A DNA stretch of 64,000 nt. It comes from Rhabditophanes sp. KR3021 (taxonomy: Eukaryota > Nematoda > Chromadorea > Rhabditida > Alloionematidae). Each line of letters starts with the position of its first letter. Position 1 is the first letter of the stretch. Below the pieces are notes generated by a model. It searched no databases. It was not told the origin of the DNA and saw only the letters and a list, made by a program, of their open reading frames with translations. Both the position numbers and the translations under genes were made by a program. Location of the stretch: assembly GCA_963281155.1 (NCBI GenBank), contig CAUJLY010000002.1:62001-126000 (forward strand), written 5' to 3'. This document shows positions 1 to 8,992 of this stretch, in pieces.

Positions 1-440
1 AAATGAGATAATAGTGTATAGTAATTAGTGATGATAACAGTAATGCAACATTTGCATATCTGTTATTCAAGTTATCTTAAACATGTAAATTTATTGGATC
101 AATGTTTCTTATGTACTGCTCAATTTTATGATTTTGTCACCTTTCGCTACACTTTCTTGTTCGATTGTGTCAACCGCACTTTTATTGTTTTAAATAAACT
201 ATCACTCCTTTTACTCTTGTTCTTACGAACTTACAGATAGTGTTAAATATTTAAGAAATGAAATAGCAGTGTATAATAATTAATAGAAAAGATCCGGCTT
301 CTTTAAACTATTAATTAAAGCAGCAATTGAATGTAAATCAGAGTGATAAGATTATGTACAGGAAAAGACTGTAATCCTGATTAGGTTTGAATCTTGATCC
401 TTCAAGACTTTCATGTTTCTGTGGGTTCCTTCTTGAAGAA
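1..440. other. AT-rich intergenic, no gene seen
   Basis: AT-rich sequence with many stops in all frames. No coding signal, RNA gene or repeat is recognised. Confidence 0.6.
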
Positions 441-776
441 TTAGAAATAATTCTTTGTCTTTTCTTGAGCTTTAGCAATATCAACTTTTGAGTATTTCGA
501 GATTGCTTCTTTGAAGGCTTTAACGGTAACAAGTTCTTCTGGGCATTTTAAGACCTTTTCTTCTTTCTTTGCTTTGATATTTTGATTCTTACCTCCTGTG
601 ACAGCATTACATCCATTTCCATCTACTGATCAAGTCAGGAAAATGATTCTCACATCCTTGAATGTATTCAACCTTTGCATCGAATTCATTCATTTCAACT
701 ACCAATTCCATAAACTTTGCTTCCGTAGCCGTATTATTAATGCAAGTTAATGGCTTGTGGTCGGCATGGATGGTAC
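441..776 (-). pseudogene. Ty3/gypsy-type pol relic (RNase H end and connector)
   Basis: The minus strand from 776 down to 607 encodes a segment with the motif HADHKPLTCIN followed by EFDAKVEYIQG and DLISRW. This is the signature of the end of the RNase H domain of Ty3/gypsy reverse transcriptases (DHKPL, then EF-x-V-Y-x-x-G-x-N, then D-x-LSR). That frame stops at 607. A second frame just downstream carries NAVTGGK and a lysine-rich tail ending in KTKNYF before a stop at 441, matching the connector that normally precedes the integrase zinc finger. Immediately upstream of 776 the minus strand reads T-rich then TATAG, like a splice acceptor, so the fragment may have been or may still be an exon. 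No LTRs, integrase or reverse transcriptase core are visible. A decayed element is the simplest reading; a domesticated exon is possible. Confidence 0.55.
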
Positions 777-1715
777 CTATAAAAAAAAGTTTGTTACATA
801 AGGTAAATAAAAGTAGAGGCATGAATAAAGGTTGAACCATCTAACATCAAGGCAATATTGAAAGAAGTGTAGTTTCATAATTCGTTAAATGTTACTAATA
901 AAATATTGCCAATTAATAATTTCATTGTTATAAAATTTCCAATATTGTTGGTGTAGTAAAGATGTGCCCCTCTTTCTAAGACACCTCTTACCAACAAGTC
1001 CCGAAGAGTCTCTTAAAGCGCAAGCCTGTTACCTTTACCTGTACTATTTTATGTTAAACTAACATCATTTTATATTATTATCGGTCAATACGACCACATT
1101 TTTGATTACACCTTTATTAACCACAATTTTATTATAGATTCCGTGATTTTGATTTAGCATAATCTAATCAGTTATTTTGTTAATCTGTAAGTTAATAATT
1201 ATATTTCACCGGATTTATAGTGGTTATTAGGTGATCACAGGTTTTTGTTATACAGTTAAATTAAACAAAGACTTAAAGGTATCCCTTCTATCGTGTTTGA
1301 TTCCCTGTACCCATCTAATTTGTTACAGCTTCGACTACATCTTAATAATTTTACTGTGTGGTTGCAATGAAATTCGTTGAGTTAGGCAATTGTTTCAGTG
1401 AATAAATCAAACTTAGGTTTGTGAAATGCCTTCATATTCTTTCATCCATTCGTTCTAATTTAAACCAATTAAACAGAGGAATTACACAAATTATGTACAT
1501 TGGCAATTTAAAAGTAACTGTTTTATCAGGTGAAAAAAAGTATTCTAAGAACTGATTAAAATAATTTTACGAAAAAGAATATTTATTTACTTAAAGCATA
1601 ATAATGCACTATCTTCCAAGAAATAAATCAAAATTTAATCATACGCATTGCAACAATAAGGATAAATATGTGATATCAGAGCTTATTAGATCATTAAGGT
1701 CAGAATCTAAAAAGC
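777..1715. other. Intergenic, no gene seen
   Basis: No convincing reading frame on either strand. A short minus-strand stretch at about 785-890 could be intron or upstream exon of the pol relic. The stretch at 970-1040 is less AT-rich than its surroundings, but no RNA gene fold is recognised. Confidence 0.5.
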
Positions 1716-2174
1716 CTACCATTCGTAGACATCATCTTCAAAAATTTCTCTTTCTAAATCAGTCATATTTTGTGGACCAGCAATTACATTATCATATAAC
1801 CAATCAGATTCTTCCTTATCTGTTGTTTCATGTGCTTTTACTGTGTCATCATCAAGAACAATATGAACTCCTTCGAATAAACTAATCAACTCGTTATTAT
1901 GCTCCTTCTTAAGTTGATCTATTTCGAGACGATGCCTTTGTTCAGCCAAATATAGTTTATGTTCCATTTCATTTTTTAGTTTTGTTTCCAATTCAGCCAT
2001 CTTTTTAGCACAAGAATCTTTTTCGATTTTGACAGCTTTTTCAATCTCATCTTTAGCAGAAGTAAGAGTATTGTCCAATAAAAGACTGCATTCTTCTAAG
2101 TTTCTCCTCTCATCCCTAAGTTGTTTATGAAGATTTTCAAAGATATTGTCGGTAGAAGTAGGAACATATGCCAT
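1716..2174 (-). CDS. Unrecognised 152-residue coiled-coil protein
   Basis: Single-exon reading frame with a genuine ATG at 2172-2174 and a TAG stop at 1716. Residues about 12-100 are rich in Glu, Lys and Leu with heptad-like spacing (LRDERRNLEECSLLLD, then EIEKAVKIEKD), so a coiled coil is likely. The C-terminal third is acidic and ends EREIFEDDVYEW. There is no signal peptide or membrane segment, so a cytoplasmic or nuclear protein is expected. The family is not recognised. The start is chosen because it is the first ATG after an upstream stop. A noncoding explanation is unlikely given the sustained charged composition in an AT-rich region, but a missing exon cannot be excluded. Confidence 0.6.
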   Translation of the reverse strand: MAYVPTSTDNIFENLHKQLRDERRNLEECSLLLDNTLTSAKDEIEKAVKIEKDSCAKKMAELETKLKNEMEHKLYLAEQRHRLEIDQLKKEHNNELISLFEGVHIVLDDDTVKAHETTDKEESDWLYDNVIAGPQNMTDLEREIFEDDVYEW

Positions 2175-2810
2175 TTTTAGTATGAATCAATTTAATTGTG
2201 GTAAATATGCGCACACTAATATATCGCAATGTTTTATGTATAGTGTGTTTTGTGTTGTTATTAGTAAATGGTATATAGAAAATCCAATTTATTTGAGTGT
2301 TAGAATATACAGAGAGATTTGAATAACATCAATACTTTTTTATATAAATGATAGCTTATGATTTTTTGAGAGCTAAGCTGAGTATATTTAGGAGAACCCT
2401 TTACAATAATAAAAATCGAATTAAGTGGTTTAGTTTCTATTTTTGAATTAAAAATTCATCAAACAGTTGATGAGTTAAACCATTTTTTAAAATCGTCATT
2501 ATTTAACTCGCTTTTATGATGGTTAAAAACAAATTGAATACACTTTGTCGAAAATAAATCAAACTGCCAAGAAACAGCTGAATTTCTCAAAATATTAATT
2601 ATAATGCTCAAAAAATAGTATGTCAGGTTAATACTAAATGATTAACAAAAATAAGTTTTCCAAAATGTCAAAGAATTCATTATATTTTTTAAGGATGCAC
2701 CATAATTTCTTAATTTAATTATAAAATAATTTTTATCAATCGTTTTTATAATTTGACATGATACTTTACAAATTTATATGAACAGAAGAATCATTGTAAG
2801 TCAAATTATG
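2175..2810. other. Intergenic between coiled-coil gene and GST 3' end
   Basis: AT-rich, no reading frame of note. It should hold the promoter of the coiled-coil gene and the 3' UTR of the GST; no clear motif is seen. Confidence 0.5.
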
Positions 2811-3428
2811 TTAAATATCAGCAGCTGGTCTTGAAGCAAGGTAACTTTTGATTTTCGGGTTGTTAGACAACGAGTCAAAAGCTTTCTTAAGTTCCTTATA
2901 AGGAGCAAGATCGACTCCAAATTTGTTGGTAAAGATCCATGCCCAGTGGAAAAGAAGTAAATCAGCAGTGGTTACAGATTTTCCAACCAAATATAGACCG
3001 CCATTTTTAGCGTAAAAATTATCATAATTATTCAAGAAAGCAGCTACATTAACAGCAAAGAATTCTTTCTGCTTGATAGCTTTTTCAGCCTCATCCTTGA
3101 TTATATAGACTTGCTTAAAGTCAGCTAAAATATCCTCTACTCCCAAAGAAAATTGGAGAACATGAGCCTTTTCTAAAGCACTGTTTCCACTCAAACCAAA
3201 CTTCTCCCCAACATACAAGGCAATAGCAGCACTTTGTGCAACCTTAACGCCATCAACTTCTAAAACAGGCATTTGCTTAAAAGGTTGTTCATGTTTAATC
3301 TTTTCCCAGATTTCAGGAGTAGTACGAAAGTCTTCAAATTTAACTCCAGCATAGACGAATGCTAATCTAATAGGTTCACCTCTTGCATAAGACTGACTAT
3401 AAATAAGTTTGTAGTTAGCAGTGGACAT
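2811..3428 (-). CDS. Sigma-type glutathione S-transferase
   Basis: A 205-residue intronless gene with ATG at 3426-3428, the usual length for the family. The N-terminal thioredoxin-like domain (about 1-78) has the catalytic tyrosine at about residue 10 in YKLIYSQ, the ARGEPIRLAF helix start, the cis-proline segment QMPVLEVDG and the glutathione-binding QSAAIALYVG, where most relatives have QSxAI-x-RYL. The helical C-terminal domain has the conserved TTADLLLFHWAW N-capping region and ends with PKIKSYLASRP, typical of nematode GSTs. By family knowledge it conjugates glutathione to electrophiles and reactive lipids in the cytosol; some sigma members make prostaglandin D2. No signal peptide is seen. 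The match is strong; substrate preference cannot be judged. Confidence 0.95.
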   Translation of the reverse strand: MSTANYKLIYSQSYARGEPIRLAFVYAGVKFEDFRTTPEIWEKIKHEQPFKQMPVLEVDGVKVAQSAAIALYVGEKFGLSGNSALEKAHVLQFSLGVEDILADFKQVYIIKDEAEKAIKQKEFFAVNVAAFLNNYDNFYAKNGGLYLVGKSVTTADLLLFHWAWIFTNKFGVDLAPYKELKKAFDSLSNNPKIKSYLASRPAADI

Positions 3429-4781
3429 TGTCTGTTAGTTAATAGTAAATATGAATGGTGATATAAAACAAAGTTTCTTTCCTATTTATACGACCTTACG
3501 TTTGTATTTAATATGTTATTGAGGAAATTATAAAACATTTATGCAACAAAAATGGATTAAATGTATCACAAAGTTGCTTTATGATTTTTAAAGTGGCTGT
3601 GCATTAGTTGTGCTCTTTATATGCGTTTATTATGTAGATGTATGATTATGATAGATTTACGTTAATATCTGTATTGTGACAATTTGTTCTAATTGCTTTC
3701 ATTTTCTGTTGTTTAATTATATAAGTACATATATTTGAGTTTCTTTTGTTATCTGTGATAGAATTTTAGCTTTATTTTGTGCAAAAGTATACCTTCGACT
3801 GAAATTGTAATTGAATCATTATACAATCTAATTAATTGGCTCAAATAACTATTTGCAAACTCAAAGAATTAAATTGTTTATATTATTACAAAAACAACAC
3901 ATATTACAAAGCAAATAATTTTGAACGTTTAATTGGCATGGCTTTTATATTAAAAATAGTTATATGCTCACAGTCACTCATTAAATTGTTTTAGTCCTGA
4001 CGTCGAATATTTACTATCCTTTAATAGCAAAATTTATACAAATTACACTCTTAAACACATGCAAAATGAAGGAGAAATTAATCAGTACAATCCAGCTCTT
4101 AAAAAATGTTATGACCGATAATCGTGAAGTAAAGAAAAGGTTAGGAAAAGTCATGAAAAGTAATAAGAGTGTCAGATCAAAATTGCTTACTTTATTGCAT
4201 GCTTTTGCTTAGCCATATACTGAAGTAATAGGCATTGCTAGATCTTTTAATTCACATTACACTTCTATTTATTTTGCCTTGATTATCTGTTTTTGACTTG
4301 CATACTTGTATAGTGTTAGCGAGAGTAGCTTTTATTAAATGAAAAGGTACTTATATAGTGATAATATGATGAATTTGAACGGTGTTGACGTGCGATGACG
4401 TCACAATATGTAACATATAGATTAATAAAAAAGTTCATAATGGTAGATAATACTGCCTAGATATTTTAAATTATGCTTATTTCCACAAATAATCAACAAA
4501 CAAACAATTTTTTCAAAGAAATGAAGGTTTTATGGGTAAAAAAATTAAATATTTTGTAATAGATTTCATTCCGATACATCCAAATATTTCAAAATGTCCG
4601 ATATCAATACGATATTGGCCTACCTTACCTTAACATACCATTTTACTTGATCAAATAGATAGTTCAATTCAAAAAAGCATTCAAAACAAGATAATGATGA
4701 AGGTCTTAATTTAAAAACACAATTTACTAACAGCAACATTAAAAATGACTAAAAGCAATGATATTGTTGAAGCCCAAATAC
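3429..4781. other. Intergenic, GST promoter side
   Basis: About 1.35 kb of AT-rich DNA between the GST start and the F-box-like gene stop. Apart from a 48-codon candidate reading frame at 4066-4212, no gene or RNA is seen. Confidence 0.5.
4066..4212 (+). CDS. Candidate small ORF, 48 residues, basic
   Basis: ATG at 4066 and TAG at 4210-4212. The product starts MKEKLISTIQLLKNVM and continues with a Lys/Arg-rich stretch ending LLTLLHAFA. It reads as one amphipathic basic helix. The codons look less random than the surrounding AT-rich DNA, but no homology is recognised. It could be a real small peptide, a remnant exon, or chance. Confidence 0.25.
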   Translation: MKEKLISTIQLLKNVMTDNREVKKRLGKVMKSNKSVRSKLLTLLHAFA

Positions 4782-6551
4782 TCAACATTCCTTCCAATAT
4801 AAATCCAAATCCGTAATCTGATTGAAGTTAATACAAGTAATGCTTCCGAAACTTGAAGCTTTAATTACTATACTTTGAAAAGGTCCTTTTAATTGGGTAC
4901 AATTGCATGAAAATGAATTTATATACTCAATTGGATTTTTGTTAATTTCGGCGATAGTGCGATTGTAAAATTCAAAGTAAGATTCATATTCCATCTCTGG
5001 CATACGATCTATTTCTTTGATGCCGTGGCATTTTAATACTAACATTCGCAATGATTCTCCAAATTTAAATGTTCTCTTTTCTAAGCAACTTAATTCGAGA
5101 ATTTTTAAGTTTTTGAATGGCATGAAATATTTATCACCATATGTTGAATATGAATACGGCCCCCAAATTGAAAAAGGTTGCAAAACAAGTCTCACTAATT
5201 GTGGTTGGGCTTCAGCTATTTGTGTACTAAGTTCTCCTAAATTAGCTTCTTCTAAGTAAATCATTAGTTCATTTAATGTGCTTGGGAGTGAAGTAATAAG
5301 TTCTTTGATGATGAGATGGTCATCGGTGGACCTTGCTTTTTCTATAATTTTTAAGCTTTTTACATTTTCCAGTGACTTTAAAGCATTGAAATTAGTGCTT
5401 GGAGTTAGCAATTGCGATGCTCTTCTATCTAATACCAGATCTATTTTTTTAATACTCTTGTTAGGTAAGAAATGTGGATTTTCATTTAATTTCGAAATAA
5501 TGTAAAAGCATTTGTCACGTAGATGACAGTCAAATTCAGTTACTTTGGACAAAATATCACTTACAGCTTCGTCATTGAATGGCTTGAACGAGATTTTGAG
5601 ATTCTTTTCCCTCTTTTGATAGATTTGTGTGTATTGAATGGCAACAGGATAATATGTGTATTCCGACATGTTAAATTCAAAGTGTAAAATATCAAGGTTA
5701 AGTTTACTAATTAACTCCATCAGAACCAGATGTTCATGTTTATCCCAAATTTGGCCATCTACATTTGGATCCATGGTTTGAAGTAGTTTCTTTCTTTCCT
5801 CCATATAATACATCTTTTGTGGAAGTACTTTTTTGATAAAAAAATCAAACGTCTCATTATCCACCACACCATTCGCGAACCTATAACGCCCATCATTAGC
5901 CAACAGACATAACTTGAGTTTTCGGATGTAAGGGTAAGTATTAGTTAGAAATTCTTTATTGCGAATTAATTTACTGACCAAAAATGCTAATTGATAGATA
6001 TCTCCACTCTTGACAATAAACTCCTTCACAGAGTTTGACTTCAACACACTCATGATCTCCACAATAGGTACAAAAAAATCTTTATGTTTCGTTGGTTCAA
6101 TATCTACACATGATCCGCGCTCATATAACAATTCCAACGTAATATACTTGAACTTTGCAATTTTAGGAATCATCTCAAGCATCGTCTTGATACTTTTATA
6201 AATACTGACTTTATGCATTTCACAGGCAATATTAACTTTCACCAACAAATGCTCTTTCCAATTGTGAGGCTTCGTACTTTGAATCATACTCTTAAATTGA
6301 CTTAACTTTTCCATGGGCTTTTCTTCAAGCATCTTAAATGCGAGTTTCTTTTTGTAAATGTAGAATTCGATATCAACTGGATTATATTTTAATCCTTGAA
6401 TGTGGCATACCTTTAAGTCGTTGATGCCATTATAATAACGAATGCATGTCTTGGCAAGTTCTAGCTTTATAGGTATAGTGTCAGCACATTGGCTCAAAAT
6501 ATGCGGTTGTGACAGAGCTAGTTCCATTGGCGATAAATTGCTTGGTCCCAT
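4782..6551 (-). CDS. F-box/LRR-like protein, 589 residues
   Basis: A single 1,770-nt exon with ATG at 6549-6551. The first 50 residues (LSPMELALSQPHILSQ, then LELAKTCIRYYNGI) resemble a degenerate F-box, the Skp1-binding motif of SCF ubiquitin ligases. The rest is about 500 residues of leucine-rich sequence with repeats of the type IKKIDLVLD, LKSLKIIEK, LNELMIYLEE and LKILELSCLE, as in the substrate-binding LRR arrays of F-box proteins expanded in nematodes. There is no signal peptide or membrane segment. By analogy it would recruit a substrate for ubiquitination, but target and essentiality are unknown. The F-box assignment is tentative; the LRR-like C-terminal part is better supported. Confidence 0.6.
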   Translation of the reverse strand: MGPSNLSPMELALSQPHILSQCADTIPIKLELAKTCIRYYNGINDLKVCHIQGLKYNPVDIEFYIYKKKLAFKMLEEKPMEKLSQFKSMIQSTKPHNWKEHLLVKVNIACEMHKVSIYKSIKTMLEMIPKIAKFKYITLELLYERGSCVDIEPTKHKDFFVPIVEIMSVLKSNSVKEFIVKSGDIYQLAFLVSKLIRNKEFLTNTYPYIRKLKLCLLANDGRYRFANGVVDNETFDFFIKKVLPQKMYYMEERKKLLQTMDPNVDGQIWDKHEHLVLMELISKLNLDILHFEFNMSEYTYYPVAIQYTQIYQKREKNLKISFKPFNDEAVSDILSKVTEFDCHLRDKCFYIISKLNENPHFLPNKSIKKIDLVLDRRASQLLTPSTNFNALKSLENVKSLKIIEKARSTDDHLIIKELITSLPSTLNELMIYLEEANLGELSTQIAEAQPQLVRLVLQPFSIWGPYSYSTYGDKYFMPFKNLKILELSCLEKRTFKFGESLRMLVLKCHGIKEIDRMPEMEYESYFEFYNRTIAEINKNPIEYINSFSCNCTQLKGPFQSIVIKASSFGSITCINFNQITDLDLYWKEC

Positions 6552-6961
6552 GGCTGCAAATAAACGTAAATTCTAAAACATTAAACTAATATGAGAAGGA
6601 AAATATTACTTGACGTTCATGTTTAAGTGTCTTTATTTGATATCAATAGGTCAAAAAACGATGGAATGAAACAAAAATATTTAGGAAACAAATATGGATT
6701 TTTTTACAAATATTGCATAATAAACTATCTTTTACTCAAATTAACGTCATAATATGTTTATTGCTCTTGTAAAATTCTTATTAATCACAACTTTTTATTA
6801 AATTGTCTTTTCAAAGAGGCGTTTTGTAAACTATTTCGTTGTGAAACCATCAAACATATGTTTTTGATCTAAAATTGGTTCATCATTATAAATTGTTATA
6901 GGTAGTTATTTGCATTAACATTATTCCTGGGAATACTAATACAGGTAACCATTTGTCAAGT
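6552..6961. promoter_or_regulatory. Divergent intergenic with likely trans-splice acceptor
   Basis: 410 bp separate two divergent genes. A short AATACAG at about 6937-6943, 18 nt before the ATG at 6962, fits a splice (possibly spliced-leader) acceptor. No other motif is seen. Confidence 0.4.
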
Positions 6962-8044
6962 ATGCCAAAACCCGAACAATATGCCTCAGGATCCCTTGCG
7001 GACTACCAATATGGAGGAATGACTACAAATGACTACGAGGAAATCATAAACTTTAAACTCCGGGGAACGGAGCCATTACCTCACCCTCTAAACAAAACAG
7101 ACAGAGGCATTTATTGCCACTGGAAGTCTCGGGTATCGAAATTCGCCGTCGCTGAAGACAAGCAAACTCTATTACACATTCCCAACCCACATGCATTTGC
7201 AGGCTCACTTGACGCCCCCAGGATAGTACTAAAGAACACAGAAACGTTCAATGTATGCAGAAGGATTCACGAAATGATTGGCCATCTTGGAACAAAACGG
7301 ACCCAAATGGCTATTTCAAAGTATTTTTACTGGCGCAGTATAAGGTCTGATGTCAAGGAAATCGTTTCTACCTGCCACCATTGTATTGAAAAGAAGTTGT
7401 CTGGGAAGAAGATAGTTAAAGCTGCGGTTGATTTGATCAGGGGGGATGTTGTAATTGACATAACAGTCTTGTCGACTAATCAAAGTGGGGGAGACAGTGA
7501 TAAAGATGGGGGAACTAGATTTCGATTCAGCATTAATGGGGTCCCTGAATCAGAAGCAACAATTCAAAGCCAAAATAAGTTGTCTACTTATACGTTTCGT
7601 GAAACGTTTAAAAGTCCTGCTCTTGATAAAGGTGAAAACATCCTGAAAAGACCGATGCTTCAGAAGGTGGAAAGAAGGTTGAAGAAACAGAAGAAGGAAC
7701 CCTTAGAAAGTGATAGAATCGAGTACGCTAACTCAGCAAATGGTCATCTGGGTCTATCTGATACACATACACGAAGCCTGTATTACGCTGAAGATAACGC
7801 AAATGAAGGTTACTACGAAGATAGTCGGAAACTAATGGTTGAATCAAGTAATCCCGGGGGCTCGGAATTCACCGTCTACACTCGTTTCGGGGAACGCCTA
7901 ACGGGTACAGTTTCACAATTCTCCTACATTGGCAGTAGAATGGACTTTGCTTTGGCAGCTTATCGCGATCCTCCAATGATGTTGGACGAAGAACTGCATC
8001 ACCCAGACTACAATGAAATTTATGAAGCTGTTGACTTTGAATAA
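6962..8044 (+). CDS. Domesticated integrase H2C2 zinc-finger protein
   Basis: An intact 360-residue reading frame; ATG at 6962 is the first in frame. Residues about 75-150 are a complete retrotransposon-integrase N-terminal zinc-binding module: RIHEMIGHLGTKRTQM, then FYWRSIRSDVKEI, then CHHC, giving the His-His-Cys-Cys zinc ligands at about 103, 108, 137 and 140. In a gypsy element the DDE catalytic core would follow; here it is absent. Instead there is a linker of about 200 residues with a basic cluster (ERRLKKQKKE, a likely nuclear signal) and an acidic, proline-containing C terminus. No LTR or other pol domain flanks it. This resembles GIN1-type host genes derived from integrases. A role in DNA or chromatin binding is inference. 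Coding composition is richer in GC than the surroundings and there are no stops, so it looks maintained. Confidence 0.75.
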   Translation: MPKPEQYASGSLADYQYGGMTTNDYEEIINFKLRGTEPLPHPLNKTDRGIYCHWKSRVSKFAVAEDKQTLLHIPNPHAFAGSLDAPRIVLKNTETFNVCRRIHEMIGHLGTKRTQMAISKYFYWRSIRSDVKEIVSTCHHCIEKKLSGKKIVKAAVDLIRGDVVIDITVLSTNQSGGDSDKDGGTRFRFSINGVPESEATIQSQNKLSTYTFRETFKSPALDKGENILKRPMLQKVERRLKKQKKEPLESDRIEYANSANGHLGLSDTHTRSLYYAEDNANEGYYEDSRKLMVESSNPGGSEFTVYTRFGERLTGTVSQFSYIGSRMDFALAAYRDPPMMLDEELHHPDYNEIYEAVDFE

Positions 8045-8385
8045 CTATTTATATTAATACTATATATGACTTTTAATAAACTTTTTTTAATATGTTCAAT
8101 TTCCTTTCCAAATGTCTATGATATTATTATTTATGTGTTAAAAAGAAATGTATGCAATGGTATACTTAAGAAGTCTTCTTATTTAGATTAAATGTTAAAA
8201 AAGATAAATTTTATTTATTGTCGTTAAATTAATGTTTCATTCATTGAATAATAAAGCCAGTTGATGTAATTTTAAAAGATACTTTTAAAAATTGCAGTTA
8301 TTCATCTTGACATTTTCGCATTAATTAATTTGGTTTGTTTTTGAAATAAGGATCGTAATCATTTGATATATTGAAGTATGCATTT
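8045..8385. other. 3' flank, no gene seen
   Basis: AT-rich; includes AATAAA about 30 bp after the H2C2 gene stop (near 8075), a plausible polyadenylation signal. Nothing else is seen. Confidence 0.5.
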
Positions 8386-8824
8386 TTATGGTGAAATCAT
8401 ACCAATTATCAAATTTTTTAATGGCAGTTGAGTATTATTGTAATAAGTTGCTGGGTATGGTTTCCTTTCGCAAGAGTAACAAATGTCGTCGTCTTCTGCT
8501 ACATGGCGATTAGTATCGCCTTTAAATATTTTCATGTACAAATGTCGTTGAGCTCGAATACAATGGTGCAAATTTCATATTGTTTAAAGTGTTGCAAAGT
8601 TTTAATTTATTAAGATCTGTATCAATTCTTAAGATTAATTTGGAAGAGTTGTACAGGCGGCATGTGATGGTGTTACAATCTTCGCTATTACAGATGTAGT
8701 TGACTGTGAATAGAACAGCTGATACTTTAAATAAACAGTTAAATCTGGTATTCTTGAAATTGTTTAAGAGATATGCCGAATAAAATGAATCTAATAATGA
8801 TTGTTTCGCGGTTCTCAATGGCAA
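8386..8824 (-). pseudogene. Possible decayed or unspliced Cys-containing coding region
   Basis: Two overlapping minus-strand frames (8824-8522 and 8571-8386) together give a protein-like stretch with spaced cysteines (NYICNSEDCNTITCRLY in the first, DDDICYSCERK in the second). The first has no ATG at its 5' end in a good context and the two frames overlap by only 50 nt. The cysteine spacing faintly recalls a nuclear-receptor or other zinc-binding domain, but the match is too weak to name. Relic, mispredicted exons or chance are all possible. Confidence 0.2.
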
Positions 8825-8900
8825 AAACTGAACTCTGTATTACAAAATCGGGTTAATGCTGATTCTTAATTTATTCTCATAATCAAAATTTTGTCTTTTC

Positions 8901-8992
8901 ATAATTGCATTTCTTTTACCCTAATTGAATTTGATTTGTTATAATTGAATTTGTATTTCCTAATTGAATTTGTTTTGTCCTAATTGGCTATT
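8901..8992. repeat. Tandem repeat, 20-bp unit, about 4.5 copies
   Basis: Units start at 8901, 8921, 8941, 8960 and 8980 with consensus CTAATTGAATTTGTTTTGTC. The copies differ at a few positions and one is 19 bp. It lies in noncoding DNA. Confidence 0.8.
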
